Positions 1 to 5,423 of a DNA stretch of 5,423 bases are shown piece after piece; the first letter of the stretch is position 1, and each line of letters opens with the position of its first letter. The position numbers and the translations under genes are program-made. The notes under the pieces were generated by a model. That model did not search any database. It was not told the origin of the DNA and was given only the letters and a program-made list of their open reading frames with translations. Source of the stretch: an uncultured Actinomycetes bacterium (GTDB lineage Bacteria; Actinomycetota; Actinomycetes; Nanopelagicales; Nanopelagicaceae); assembly GCA_903892335.1 (NCBI GenBank), contig CAITID010000120.1, positions 1-5,423 on the forward strand. Reading direction: 5' to 3'.

Positions 1-2
1 TA

Positions 3-98
3 GGATCAAAAAAAGTTATGCCGAAGGTGTTAACAGAGGCTGGATTTGAATTTGATTACCCGCATGTTTCTAATGCGCTCATCGCTTTAGTCGATTAA
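3..98 (+). CDS. TIGR01777/YfcH-type SDR family epimerase, C-terminal fragment
   Basis: This is the last 31 codons plus a TAA stop of a gene that begins outside the window. The readable tail contains PKVLTEAGFEFDYPHVSNAL. It matches the C-terminal DUF1731 signature of TIGR01777 (YfcH, 'SulA homologue') proteins, where a 'LP-K-L-x-x-AGF-x-F-x-YP' pattern ends the chain. These are predicted NAD(P)-binding extended SDR epimerases whose substrate is unknown, and the Rossmann part is not visible here. In many actinobacteria this gene lies directly upstream of lipB-lipA on the same strand, which agrees with the lip genes found further right. The last 20 bp (79-98) overlap the 3' end of the convergent FAD oxidoreductase gene. 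The family call rests on the short tail alone, but the motif is quite specific. Confidence 0.8.
   Translation, partial: GSKKVMPKVLTEAGFEFDYPHVSNALIALVD
8..34 (-). terminator. possible weak terminator of the leftward gene unit
   Basis: Read on the minus strand about 45 nt past the FAD oxidoreductase stop, positions 34-15 give GTTA-ACA-CC-TTC-GG-CA-TAAC, followed by a run of seven T (14-8). The outer 4-bp and inner 2-bp stems are separated by a mismatch, so the hairpin is weak on this strand. The complementary plus-strand RNA folds better through two G-U pairs but lacks the U tract. The element lies inside the coding sequence of the neighbouring epimerase, so the resemblance may be chance. Confidence 0.2.
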
Positions 99-1224
99 TT
101 ATCTGCGCAACTTGTGCGCCAGTTCTCATCGCACCATCCTGGGATGGCAAAGCCATATGATCTCCAATTACATAAGTGTTTTCACCAATTAATAGATTCT
201 CATTTCGGCGCCGGCCAGGACCATGAAATGGCAAAGAGTTGATGATTTCATAGTGCTTTATGTATTCCATTTTTGTACTTGGTATACCCAGTAAATTGCT
301 TGCTTCATGGCAGAACTCCGCTTTGCTAAGCGGGCTCAAAGATGTTACAGAGATTAAATGCTTTCCTTCTGGTGCGTAATTTCGAGAAATTTTAGATATC
401 ACAATTGCATTTACTGCTCTTGAATATGTTGAAATATGAAGATGTTTACGCAGATCAGGATGATCATCAACTACAAAGTAATAGGTGTAGCTAGATAACA
501 TTTTGCATGCTGAACTCTTTGGGATTAAGTTCTGTGCATTCTTGCCATCAGTGGCTACTACGATGAATTCTCCGTGATAACTTGCGTTGGTAGTCGTAAC
601 CAAATTGCCCTGAATTGATATTACTTTTTCATTTAGCAATACATTTTTTAACGGATTTGCCAATACTTTACTAAATTCGCCAACTCCATTTGCCGGTACC
701 CCAGGTAAAGATTTAACAAATGATCTCAAAATTTCATGAACAACATCTGCAGCGATCTCCTCAGGATCATTTAAAAATACTCCAGTCAAAAAGGGTTTTA
801 AGACTTTCTTGTATAAAACCGGAAAATGCCTCGTGTAATCAGCAAAGGCATCTGAATTTGAAGGCGCAGTACTAGCAATGAATCTGAGAAATCTAGTTTT
901 CTCGGTAATGGATCCGATCTCTTTGCTGAAACTAGACGGTGTTAAACCAACATACATATCTATATCGGCTAGTTTTACTTTTGGTGTAATCACTCTAAAA
1001 TCTAAATCTTTAATTAGATTAGTGCGTTTTACTTGCGGATACCTTGGATTAATTACTTGGAAACCACGATCTAAGATAAATCCGTCAACATGATCACTTC
1101 GCACTCGACCGCCCACATCATCGCTGGCTTCAATTAGTAAAACACTTTTGCCAGAATCCTCTAGATCCCTTGCAGCAACAATTCCGGCTAGCCCCGCACC
1201 AATTACAACGCAGTCAAATCTCAT
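79..1224 (-). CDS. FAD-dependent oxidoreductase (amine oxidase/phytoene desaturase-like)
   Basis: A 381-aa flavoprotein of the NAD(P)/FAD-dependent amine-oxidase superfamily, which includes protoporphyrinogen oxidases and carotenoid desaturases. What is seen: an N-terminal dinucleotide fold with VVIGAGLAG (residues 7-14), the ribose-binding acidic residue in LIEAS (E32) and the GGRVR turn (38-42). DRGFQVINPRYPQ (52-64) and FLTGVFLNDP (145-154) resemble a subgroup usually annotated simply as 'NAD(P)/FAD-dependent oxidoreductase'. The C-terminal FAD motif is YVIGDHMALPSQDGAMRTGAQ (351-371, with the GD pair and GAM-R-G). No signal peptide or membrane span is seen, so it is probably cytosolic or membrane-peripheral. 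The ATG follows the TAG of the upstream Gfo/Idh gene with no gap and no clear Shine-Dalgarno, so translation is probably coupled. The sampled lines are about 35 % G+C, lower than in its neighbours. The substrate is unknown; it could act on an isoprenoid, a porphyrin-like compound or an amine. Confidence 0.85.
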   Translation of the reverse strand: MRFDCVVIGAGLAGIVAARDLEDSGKSVLLIEASDDVGGRVRSDHVDGFILDRGFQVINPRYPQVKRTNLIKDLDFRVITPKVKLADIDMYVGLTPSSFSKEIGSITEKTRFLRFIASTAPSNSDAFADYTRHFPVLYKKVLKPFLTGVFLNDPEEIAADVVHEILRSFVKSLPGVPANGVGEFSKVLANPLKNVLLNEKVISIQGNLVTTTNASYHGEFIVVATDGKNAQNLIPKSSACKMLSSYTYYFVVDDHPDLRKHLHISTYSRAVNAIVISKISRNYAPEGKHLISVTSLSPLSKAEFCHEASNLLGIPSTKMEYIKHYEIINSLPFHGPGRRRNENLLIGENTYVIGDHMALPSQDGAMRTGAQVAQIINRLKR

Positions 1225-2235
1225 CTATCTGAAAGAGTTGGCACGAGCCGCATCGATGATTGTTGCAACGGCAAGTGCTTCTGAAGTTGAGACAGGCCAC
1301 ACACCGCCAGCTAATGCAACTTTAACTAAAGTATAAAACTGCGCATAGTTTCCATCTTCGCAGGGATAATTCACTTGTTTATCTCCTAGTTGAATGTAAG
1401 CAGAGCTCTTAGCGCCTTGCTCCCATCGACCATTAACTGGAATCAATCCACTCTTTAACATATTTTCCTGCGGATCTAAATCTGTTATTACTAGAGAGCC
1501 CTTATCCCCAGTTAATCGAATTCTTGGGCCGGGAGCGCCATTGATCGCACTTGCTGAAAGATAAGAGTCAACGCCACTTTCATGCTTTAGCAGAAGAGAA
1601 ATATCGTCATCGGCGGCGCCGCGAATTGAGCGAACCGAGGAAGCAATTAATGTTGCTGGACCAAACCAATCTAGCGCTGTCGATACGAGGTGAGGTTGAA
1701 GATCTAATAAATTTCCGCCACCATCTTCGGCGGATGATTGCTCGCGCCATGAACCTGGTGTTAACTCGGGGCGAAATCGTTCAAAACGTGAATCTAATCT
1801 AAATATATTTCCAAGAGTTCCCTCTTTAATTATTTTCTTAATCGTCAGCGCATCGCTGTCATATTTACGATTAAAGTATGTAGTAACTGCAACACTAGTT
1901 GATTTAGAAACATCAATTATTGATTGCGTCTCAGCCAAAGTTCGCCCCATTGGCTTATCGACAACTGTTGGAATACCAGATTGCAATCCAGCAATTGCTT
2001 GCTCGGCATGAGCGTTATTTGCAGATGCAACAACTAATAAATCAATCTTGGATTTGAGTAACTCTTCTAAAGAATTACATACTTGCGCATTTGGAAAATC
2101 TCTTTTTGCATCCAGAATTCTTTGTTCATTTCTGGTTAAAATCGATGCAACCTCAAAGCCTGCACCTACTAGTAAGGGTGCGTGAAAATATTTCCCCGCT
2201 AATCCGTATCCTGCGATACCAACGCGGGGAGCCAT
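1225..2235 (-). CDS. Gfo/Idh/MocA family NAD(P)-dependent oxidoreductase
   Basis: A 336-aa protein close to the usual 330-350 aa of the YdgJ/IolW-like branch of the glucose-fructose oxidoreductase/inositol dehydrogenase/MocA family. These cytosolic enzymes oxidise or reduce sugars, inositols and related polyols with NAD(P). The N-terminal Rossmann motif is VGIAGYGLAGKYFHAPLL (5-22). The family 'EKP' motif appears as VVDKPMG (91-97), with K94 as the expected catalytic lysine. TYFNRKYDSD (119-128) and RFERFRPE (150-157) are typical of the branch. The C-terminal (GFO_IDH_MocA_C) region carries GGGNLLDLQPHLV (172-184), with D178 and H182 as the expected substrate-site pair. Q180 stands where most relatives have Gly. 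The start ATG has AGGA 7 nt upstream, overlapping the MMPL stop, with a 9-bp gap between the genes. The downstream FAD gene begins directly at its stop. Substrate cannot be assigned; by context it would act with the FAD enzyme and the exporter. Confidence 0.9.
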   Translation of the reverse strand: MAPRVGIAGYGLAGKYFHAPLLVGAGFEVASILTRNEQRILDAKRDFPNAQVCNSLEELLKSKIDLLVVASANNAHAEQAIAGLQSGIPTVVDKPMGRTLAETQSIIDVSKSTSVAVTTYFNRKYDSDALTIKKIIKEGTLGNIFRLDSRFERFRPELTPGSWREQSSAEDGGGNLLDLQPHLVSTALDWFGPATLIASSVRSIRGAADDDISLLLKHESGVDSYLSASAINGAPGPRIRLTGDKGSLVITDLDPQENMLKSGLIPVNGRWEQGAKSSAYIQLGDKQVNYPCEDGNYAQFYTLVKVALAGGVWPVSTSEALAVATIIDAARANSFR

Positions 2236-2242
2236 ATTTAGA

Positions 2243-2246
2243 TCCT
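2243..2246 (-). promoter_or_regulatory. Shine-Dalgarno of the Gfo/Idh/MocA gene
   Basis: AGGA on the minus strand lies 7 nt before the ATG at 2235 and shares bases with the TAG stop of the MMPL gene. This fixes the start and indicates that the two genes are translated from one message. Confidence 0.6.
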
Positions 2247-4431
2247 ACTTCTTATCTTCATATTGCAGCTTTGAAGGCCACCAGATCTTTGGTCCAATTA
2301 CGTGAACCAGTGCTGGAACCAACAAGGATCGAACAATAATTGTGTCCAGTAGAACTCCAAAGGCAACAGCAAAGCCAAGTTGGGCCAGGAATACCAAAGG
2401 CAAGACACCAAGAACTGCAAAGGTAGCGGCCAAAACAATTCCAGCCGATGTAATTACGCCACCAGTAACTGTTAAGCCCTTGATAACACCTTTTCGCGTA
2501 CCGATCTTCATCGATTCTTCACGGACTCGGGTCATCAGGAAGATGTTGTAATCAATACCTAATGCAACCAAGAAAATGAATGCAAATAGTGGGAATGAGG
2601 CGTCTGCTCCAGCAAAACCAAATACGTGCTCAAATACAAGTTGGCAAACTCCAAGGGTAGCCATGAATGAAAGCACAACCGTTAGTAAGAGAATGCCAGC
2701 TGCCAAAATGCTTCGCAGTAACAAACCTAGGATGATTCCAATAATCAACAACACAATTGGAATGATCAATCGATTGTCATGGCGAGACGCCAAATCGGTG
2801 TCATATTGGACTGCTGTTCCGCCACCGACCAAAATATCTTTATCGACCTCTTTGACTGCATTTCGAATCAATGGAATTGTATTTCTGGCTTCAACTGAGT
2901 CCGGTGCAACTTTTAAAGTAGCGTTCAATAAGACTTTGCCTTCAACTACTTTGATTGGCGGAATAGGTTGGCCAGGAATCTTTTGGCCAGCGACTATTGG
3001 TTCAACAAATGCCACATTAGAAACGCTCAAGAGAGCTGTAGTCGCAGCGGCAACATCATTTTCTTTTACAACTATCTCAACCGGAGATCCTTCACCACTT
3101 GGGAAATGCTCCCCTAGTTTTTCAAGTCCAATTACAGAATCAGTTCTAGATGTAAAAGCCTCCGTATTGGCTAAACCATCTGCCTTAAGAGTGAAAGAGA
3201 AGCCTGCAAAGATGGTGAGTAGAAGCGCAGTTGAAATCCAAATTCGCTTTGGATTCTTTTCGACAACAGCACCAATTTTTGCCCAGGTACCACCTAATTG
3301 TTCATCAACATCATCAAAGCGTGGAACTTTCGGCCAAAAAATCCAGCGACCAAAAACTACAAGTAGGGCTGGTAAAAATGTAAGAACAGTGATCATTGCT
3401 GCTGCAATTCCAATTGCACCTACTGGACCCAAGCCTCTGTTACCAGATAATTGACTTAACAAAAGAACTAAAAGACCAGCAATAACAGTTGATCCTGAAG
3501 CCAGAATTGGTTCAACAACGCCACGCAAAGCAATTTTCATTGCGTCATATCTTGATTCATGATGATGCAATTCTTCGCGATACCTGGCAATTAACAGCAA
3601 GGCATAGTCAGTTGCAGCGCCTAGTACCAATACAGAAAGAATTCCCTGCGACTGTCCATTTAAGTCAATCGTTCCTGCCTTTGCCAAGAAATAAACCACA
3701 GTTCCAGCCAAAGACAGTGCAGTAACTGCAGTAAACAACGGCAGAATCCACAGCAACGGCGAGCGATAAACAACAATCAAAATGATCGATACAACTATCA
3801 ATGTTGTTAAAAGCAATGTTGTATCAATTGAACCAAAGGCACTGAATAGGTCAGCAAAAATTCCACCAAATCCAGTCACATGGGTTGTCAGACTCTTTGC
3901 TTCAAAGTTTTCTTTCAAATCCTCGCGAATGAATTCGATAAGGATAGGCAAAGTTGGTTTCTCTTCAATATTCTCTTCGCCAATTTTGGAATCCAGAGCG
4001 ATATTGGCAAGTGCTGCTTTCCCATCCTCTGATGGAATCGCTTGAATCGGAAATCCTGGAACTATGTAAGAACTAATTGGCTTGCCGGATTCTGGCAATA
4101 TTTTCTCGCCCAATTTATCTAAATAATTTTGGATTTCAATTAATTTGGCTGGATTCTTCTTTGGATCAACATCACCTAGAAATACTAATAAAGTAGGGAT
4201 TTGATCATTTGAGCTATCATTGAATTTAACAGTTACTTTACTTGCCAGGGTTGATTCGGCGTTATCTGGTAAAAATGCAGCGTTATCATTTTCTTGAACC
4301 GTACTTAATTTTCCAAAGGTTGGTCCAGCTACCGAGGAGATTGCTAACCAACTAATTATCGCTACTACTGCTATCCAAAGGGGTTTACGGCCCTTTATTT
4401 TTTGAGTACCTGGCTTAATGGCTTTCTTCAT
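2245..4431 (-). CDS. MMPL family (RND superfamily) transporter
   Basis: A 728-aa inner-membrane, probably proton-driven exporter of the MMPL/HAE2 type, a family known mainly for moving lipids and other hydrophobic molecules in actinobacteria. It has the standard two-repeat layout: TM1 at about 18-36, a large extracytoplasmic loop 37-203, TM2-6 at about 204-360, then TM7 at about 397-414, a second loop 415-553 and TM8-12 at about 554-708. Both repeats keep the Asp-Tyr pair of the proton relay: GAATDYALLLIARYREE (D275-Y276) and LGIDYNIFLMTRVREES (D627-Y628), equivalent to the pairs known in mycobacterial MmpL3. The N-terminus is basic (KK, K, KGRK) and cytoplasmic, and the protein ends soon after TM12 without the long MmpL3 tail. 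The length is normal and I see no frameshift. A GAGAGG lies 12 nt before the ATG, rather far for a Shine-Dalgarno. It is the first gene of the leftward unit and diverges from lipB. The sequence does not tell its substrate. Confidence 0.93.
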   Translation of the reverse strand: MKKAIKPGTQKIKGRKPLWIAVVAIISWLAISSVAGPTFGKLSTVQENDNAAFLPDNAESTLASKVTVKFNDSSNDQIPTLLVFLGDVDPKKNPAKLIEIQNYLDKLGEKILPESGKPISSYIVPGFPIQAIPSEDGKAALANIALDSKIGEENIEEKPTLPILIEFIREDLKENFEAKSLTTHVTGFGGIFADLFSAFGSIDTTLLLTTLIVVSIILIVVYRSPLLWILPLFTAVTALSLAGTVVYFLAKAGTIDLNGQSQGILSVLVLGAATDYALLLIARYREELHHHESRYDAMKIALRGVVEPILASGSTVIAGLLVLLLSQLSGNRGLGPVGAIGIAAAMITVLTFLPALLVVFGRWIFWPKVPRFDDVDEQLGGTWAKIGAVVEKNPKRIWISTALLLTIFAGFSFTLKADGLANTEAFTSRTDSVIGLEKLGEHFPSGEGSPVEIVVKENDVAAATTALLSVSNVAFVEPIVAGQKIPGQPIPPIKVVEGKVLLNATLKVAPDSVEARNTIPLIRNAVKEVDKDILVGGGTAVQYDTDLASRHDNRLIIPIVLLIIGIILGLLLRSILAAGILLLTVVLSFMATLGVCQLVFEHVFGFAGADASFPLFAFIFLVALGIDYNIFLMTRVREESMKIGTRKGVIKGLTVTGGVITSAGIVLAATFAVLGVLPLVFLAQLGFAVAFGVLLDTIIVRSLLVPALVHVIGPKIWWPSKLQYEDKK

Positions 4432-4443
4432 TCTCAGTTGTAG

Positions 4444-4449
4444 CCTCTC
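4444..4449 (-). promoter_or_regulatory. possible Shine-Dalgarno of the MMPL gene
   Basis: GAGAGG on the minus strand is the best ribosome-site match upstream of the ATG at 4431. The 12-nt spacing is longer than the usual 5-9, so use of this site is uncertain, but no alternative start inside the first codons has a better one. Confidence 0.35.
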
Positions 4450-4455
4450 AATGTT

Positions 4456-4475
4456 AGTTTTACTGACAGTTTTAC
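4456..4475. repeat. direct repeat AGTTTTAC x2, 12-bp period, possible operator
   Basis: AGTTTTAC occurs at 4456-4463 and again, identical, at 4468-4475, separated by TGAC. Read on the minus strand this is GTAAAACT-GTCA-GTAAAACT, 25-44 bp upstream of the MMPL start codon and next to the TAACAT -10 candidate. Two identical 8-mers spaced near one helical turn (12 bp) between promoter and gene are what a regulator binding in tandem would need. No regulator gene is in the window, so the operator role is inference. Confidence 0.4.
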
Positions 4476-4566
4476 CTAGGCGGAATCTACCAGTGCGAAG
4501 TTGGTTTGGCGGCGAGAACAGGTGTTTACTATTAGAAAAAGCCTTTGTTTAGCGAAAAAATGGATT

Positions 4567-4582
4567 GCCAATTAGGCTTGGC
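4567..4582 (+). other. small hairpin over the lipB translation start region
   Basis: GCCAA (4567-4571) and TTGGC (4578-4582) form a 5-bp inverted repeat around the loop TTAGGC. The loop contains the only Shine-Dalgarno-like bases (AGG, 4574-4576), ending 9 nt before the lipB ATG. If transcribed, it could modestly present or hide the ribosome site. A stem this short can arise by chance. Confidence 0.25.
4573..4578 (+). promoter_or_regulatory. possible -10 box for a leaderless lipB transcript
   Basis: TAGGCT fits the TANNNT pattern and ends 7 nt before the A of the lipB ATG. That is the spacing expected if transcription begins at the start codon, which is common in actinobacteria. No convincing -35 is seen 16-18 bp upstream. 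The alternative is that its AGG serves as a weak Shine-Dalgarno on a longer leader. Confidence 0.3.
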
Positions 4583-4585
4583 TAC

Positions 4586-5233
4586 ATGGCCGTAATCACA
4601 AAGAACCAGATTCAAGTAAGTGATTTGGGTGTAGTTGATTATGAATCCACATGGCAAATGCAAAAAGATTTCGCAGAGCTTGTAATCTCGGGCAAAGAAA
4701 ATAACACCTTGTTTTTGTTGCAACATCCATCTGTGTATACCGCTGGACGCAGAACATTAGATTCTGATCGGCCAACAGATAAAACACCAGTAATTGATGT
4801 CGATCGCGGTGGAAAAATAACTTGGCACGGAATTGGTCAATTGGTAGGTTACCCAATAGTTAAATTGAAAAACCCAACTGATGTTGTTGGATTTGTTCGC
4901 GAAATAGAGAACGCACTAATTGATGCTTGTTCTGAAATCGGGTTTAAAACTGAGCGTTTTTGTGAGCGTTCTGGTGTTTGGGCTCGAGATAAAGATGGAG
5001 ATCGCAAGGTTGCAGCGATCGGTATTCGCGTAGCAAAAGGTGTAACTACTCACGGTTTTGCAATAAATGTTAATCCAGATTTGAGCGCCTATGATCAGAT
5101 AATTCCTTGTGGGATCACAGATGCATCCGTTACCTCCATATCAAAGGAAATGGGCGCAGCAATTAGTATTTCTGAGGTTCAGCCAATTATTGAAAAGCAT
5201 ATTTTGATCGCCCTAGATAAGGTTTGCCAATGA
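4586..5233 (+). CDS. lipB: lipoyl(octanoyl) transferase LipB
   Basis: A 215-aa cytosolic acyltransferase (EC 2.3.1.181) that moves octanoate from octanoyl-ACP to a lysine of lipoyl domains in 2-oxoacid dehydrogenase E2 subunits and GcvH, the first step of lipoate assembly. Visible motifs are LFLLQHPSVYTAGRRT (42-57), the signature RGGKITWHGIGQLVGYPI (74-91), DRKVAAIGIRV (139-149) with catalytic lysine K141, THGFAINVNPDLS (155-167), and IPCGI (173-177) with catalytic cysteine C175. These positions match Lys142 and Cys176 of M. tuberculosis LipB within one residue. An upstream in-frame TTG at 4565 would add seven residues (MPIRLGY), but the ATG is preferred because it gives the normal N-terminus and the TTG has no ribosome site. 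I83 replaces the usual Pro of HGPGQ. The stop overlaps the lipA start (ATGA). Confidence 0.96.
   Translation: MAVITKNQIQVSDLGVVDYESTWQMQKDFAELVISGKENNTLFLLQHPSVYTAGRRTLDSDRPTDKTPVIDVDRGGKITWHGIGQLVGYPIVKLKNPTDVVGFVREIENALIDACSEIGFKTERFCERSGVWARDKDGDRKVAAIGIRVAKGVTTHGFAINVNPDLSAYDQIIPCGITDASVTSISKEMGAAISISEVQPIIEKHILIALDKVCQ
5219..5222 (+). promoter_or_regulatory. Shine-Dalgarno of lipA
   Basis: AAGG inside the last codons of lipB ends 7 nt before the lipA ATG at 5230. It supports that start and coupled translation from one lipB-lipA transcript. Confidence 0.55.
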
Positions 5234-5423
5234 GTTTGGCGCCAGAAGGTCGTAAATTGCTTCGAATCGAAGCACGCAATGTACAAACTCCGATCGAGCG
5301 AAAGCCTGAGTGGATAAAAACTAAAGCTGTTATGGGTCCGGAGTACACAAAATTAAGATCTCTTGTTTCAACTGAAGGATTACACACAGTATGCCAAGAG
5401 GCTGCTTGTCCAAATATTTTTGA
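5230..5423 (+). CDS. lipA: lipoyl synthase LipA, N-terminal part (runs off the window)
   Basis: The first 64 codons (plus two bases) of lipoyl synthase (EC 2.8.1.8), a radical-SAM enzyme that inserts two sulfurs into the protein-bound octanoyl chain made by LipB. The N-terminus APEGRKLLRIEARN, then TPIERKPEWIKTKAVMGPEY, is the actinobacterial LipA form. VCQEAACPNIF contains C55 and C60, the first two ligands of the LipA-specific auxiliary [4Fe-4S] cluster (C-x4-C-x5-C). The third is expected at residue 66 just beyond the end, as is the radical-SAM C-x3-C-x2-C motif. The ATG overlaps the lipB stop by 4 bp with AAGG upstream, so the two genes form an operon. Confidence 0.96.
   Translation, partial: MSLAPEGRKLLRIEARNVQTPIERKPEWIKTKAVMGPEYTKLRSLVSTEGLHTVCQEAACPNIF

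Larger units (their letters stand above)
4432..4585. promoter_or_regulatory. divergent intergenic control region between the MMPL unit and lipB
   Basis: This 154-bp stretch is the only true gap in the window and must hold the start signals for both directions. On the minus strand, TAACAT (4451-4456) fits an actinobacterial TANNNT -10 box, and GAGAGG (4444-4449) may be the ribosome site for the MMPL gene; no good -35 is visible. On the plus strand there are two options for lipB: TTGGCG (4506-4511) with TACTAT (4527-4532) at a short 15-bp spacing, or TAGGCT (4573-4578) right before the ATG. A direct repeat (4456-4475) sits over the leftward promoter candidate. Both promoter calls are guesses from motif fit. 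Confidence 0.4.

Noticed and set aside
2576..3454. A 292-codon open frame on the plus strand opposite the MMPL gene
   Set aside because: It lies wholly antisense to a clear transporter gene. Its translation is rich in Ser, Thr, Lys and Pro without any recognisable motif, as expected of a shadow frame.
2245..4431. The transporter as an MmpL3 orthologue
   Set aside because: The Asp-Tyr pairs are shared by the whole MMPL family. The protein is much shorter than MmpL3, lacks the long C-terminal tail, and its neighbours are not those of mycobacterial mmpL3.
4565..4585. TTG as the lipB start, giving a 222-aa protein
   Set aside because: The extra residues (MPIRLGY) do not belong to the LipB family, there is no Shine-Dalgarno before the TTG, and ATG at 4586 gives catalytic residue numbers matching the M. 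tuberculosis enzyme within one residue.
4441..4585. Riboswitch or small RNA upstream of lipB or the MMPL gene
   Set aside because: The gap is short, and I found only a 5-bp hairpin and a direct repeat. No extended conserved-looking fold or terminator/anti-terminator pair is visible.
4532..4856. Two short minus-strand open frames (64 and 86 codons) over the intergenic gap and the lipB 5' end
   Set aside because: They are antisense to lipB, show no family motif and lack a good ribosome site. The first also covers the candidate promoters.
1..5423. Mobile element, CRISPR array, tRNA/rRNA or phage-related genes
   Set aside because: No transposase or integrase reading frame, terminal inverted repeats, spaced repeat array or tRNA cloverleaf was recognised on either strand.

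Overview
The window looks like a chromosomal segment of a low-GC actinobacterium. Hand counts on a few sequence lines give roughly 35 to 45 % G+C. The LipB and LipA sequences are of the actinobacterial type: the LipA N-terminus reads APEGRKLLRIEARN followed by TPIERKPEW, and LipB has RGGKITWHG. Small, A+T-rich, tightly packed actinobacterial genomes are typical of freshwater Nanopelagicales (the acI group), but that placement is inference from composition and compactness only.

Layout from left to right. Positions 3-98 (+) are the last codons of a TIGR01777/YfcH-type SDR epimerase gene. Its stop lies inside the 3' end of a convergent gene. Positions 79-4431 (-) form a tight three-gene unit read leftwards: a 12-TM MMPL/RND-superfamily transporter (2245-4431), a Gfo/Idh/MocA-type NAD(P)-dependent oxidoreductase (1225-2235) and an FAD-dependent amine-oxidase/phytoene-desaturase-like oxidoreductase (79-1224). 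The gaps between them are 9 bp and 0 bp, so they are very probably one transcript. Positions 4432-4585 are the only real intergenic stretch. It is a divergent promoter region carrying a direct repeat of AGTTTTAC with a 12-bp period and a small hairpin next to the lipB start. Positions 4586-5423 (+) carry lipB and the first 64 codons of lipA, joined by an ATGA overlap.

How the genes relate. LipB (octanoyl transfer from ACP) and LipA (radical-SAM sulfur insertion) are the two steps of de novo lipoate assembly on E2 and GcvH proteins. In many actinobacteria a TIGR01777 gene sits just upstream of lipB and lipA on the same strand. Here the same three genes keep their order and strand but are separated by the leftward three-gene unit, which therefore looks like an insertion into a conserved neighbourhood. 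Two redox enzymes together with a lipid-type exporter suggest a small make-or-modify-and-export function, possibly for a lipid or isoprenoid, but no substrate can be read from the sequence.

No RNA genes, CRISPR arrays, insertion sequences or att sites were seen. Nothing in the window amounts to a clearly new system. The most distinctive points are the inserted cassette, its repeat-bearing control region and the antisense 3' overlap.
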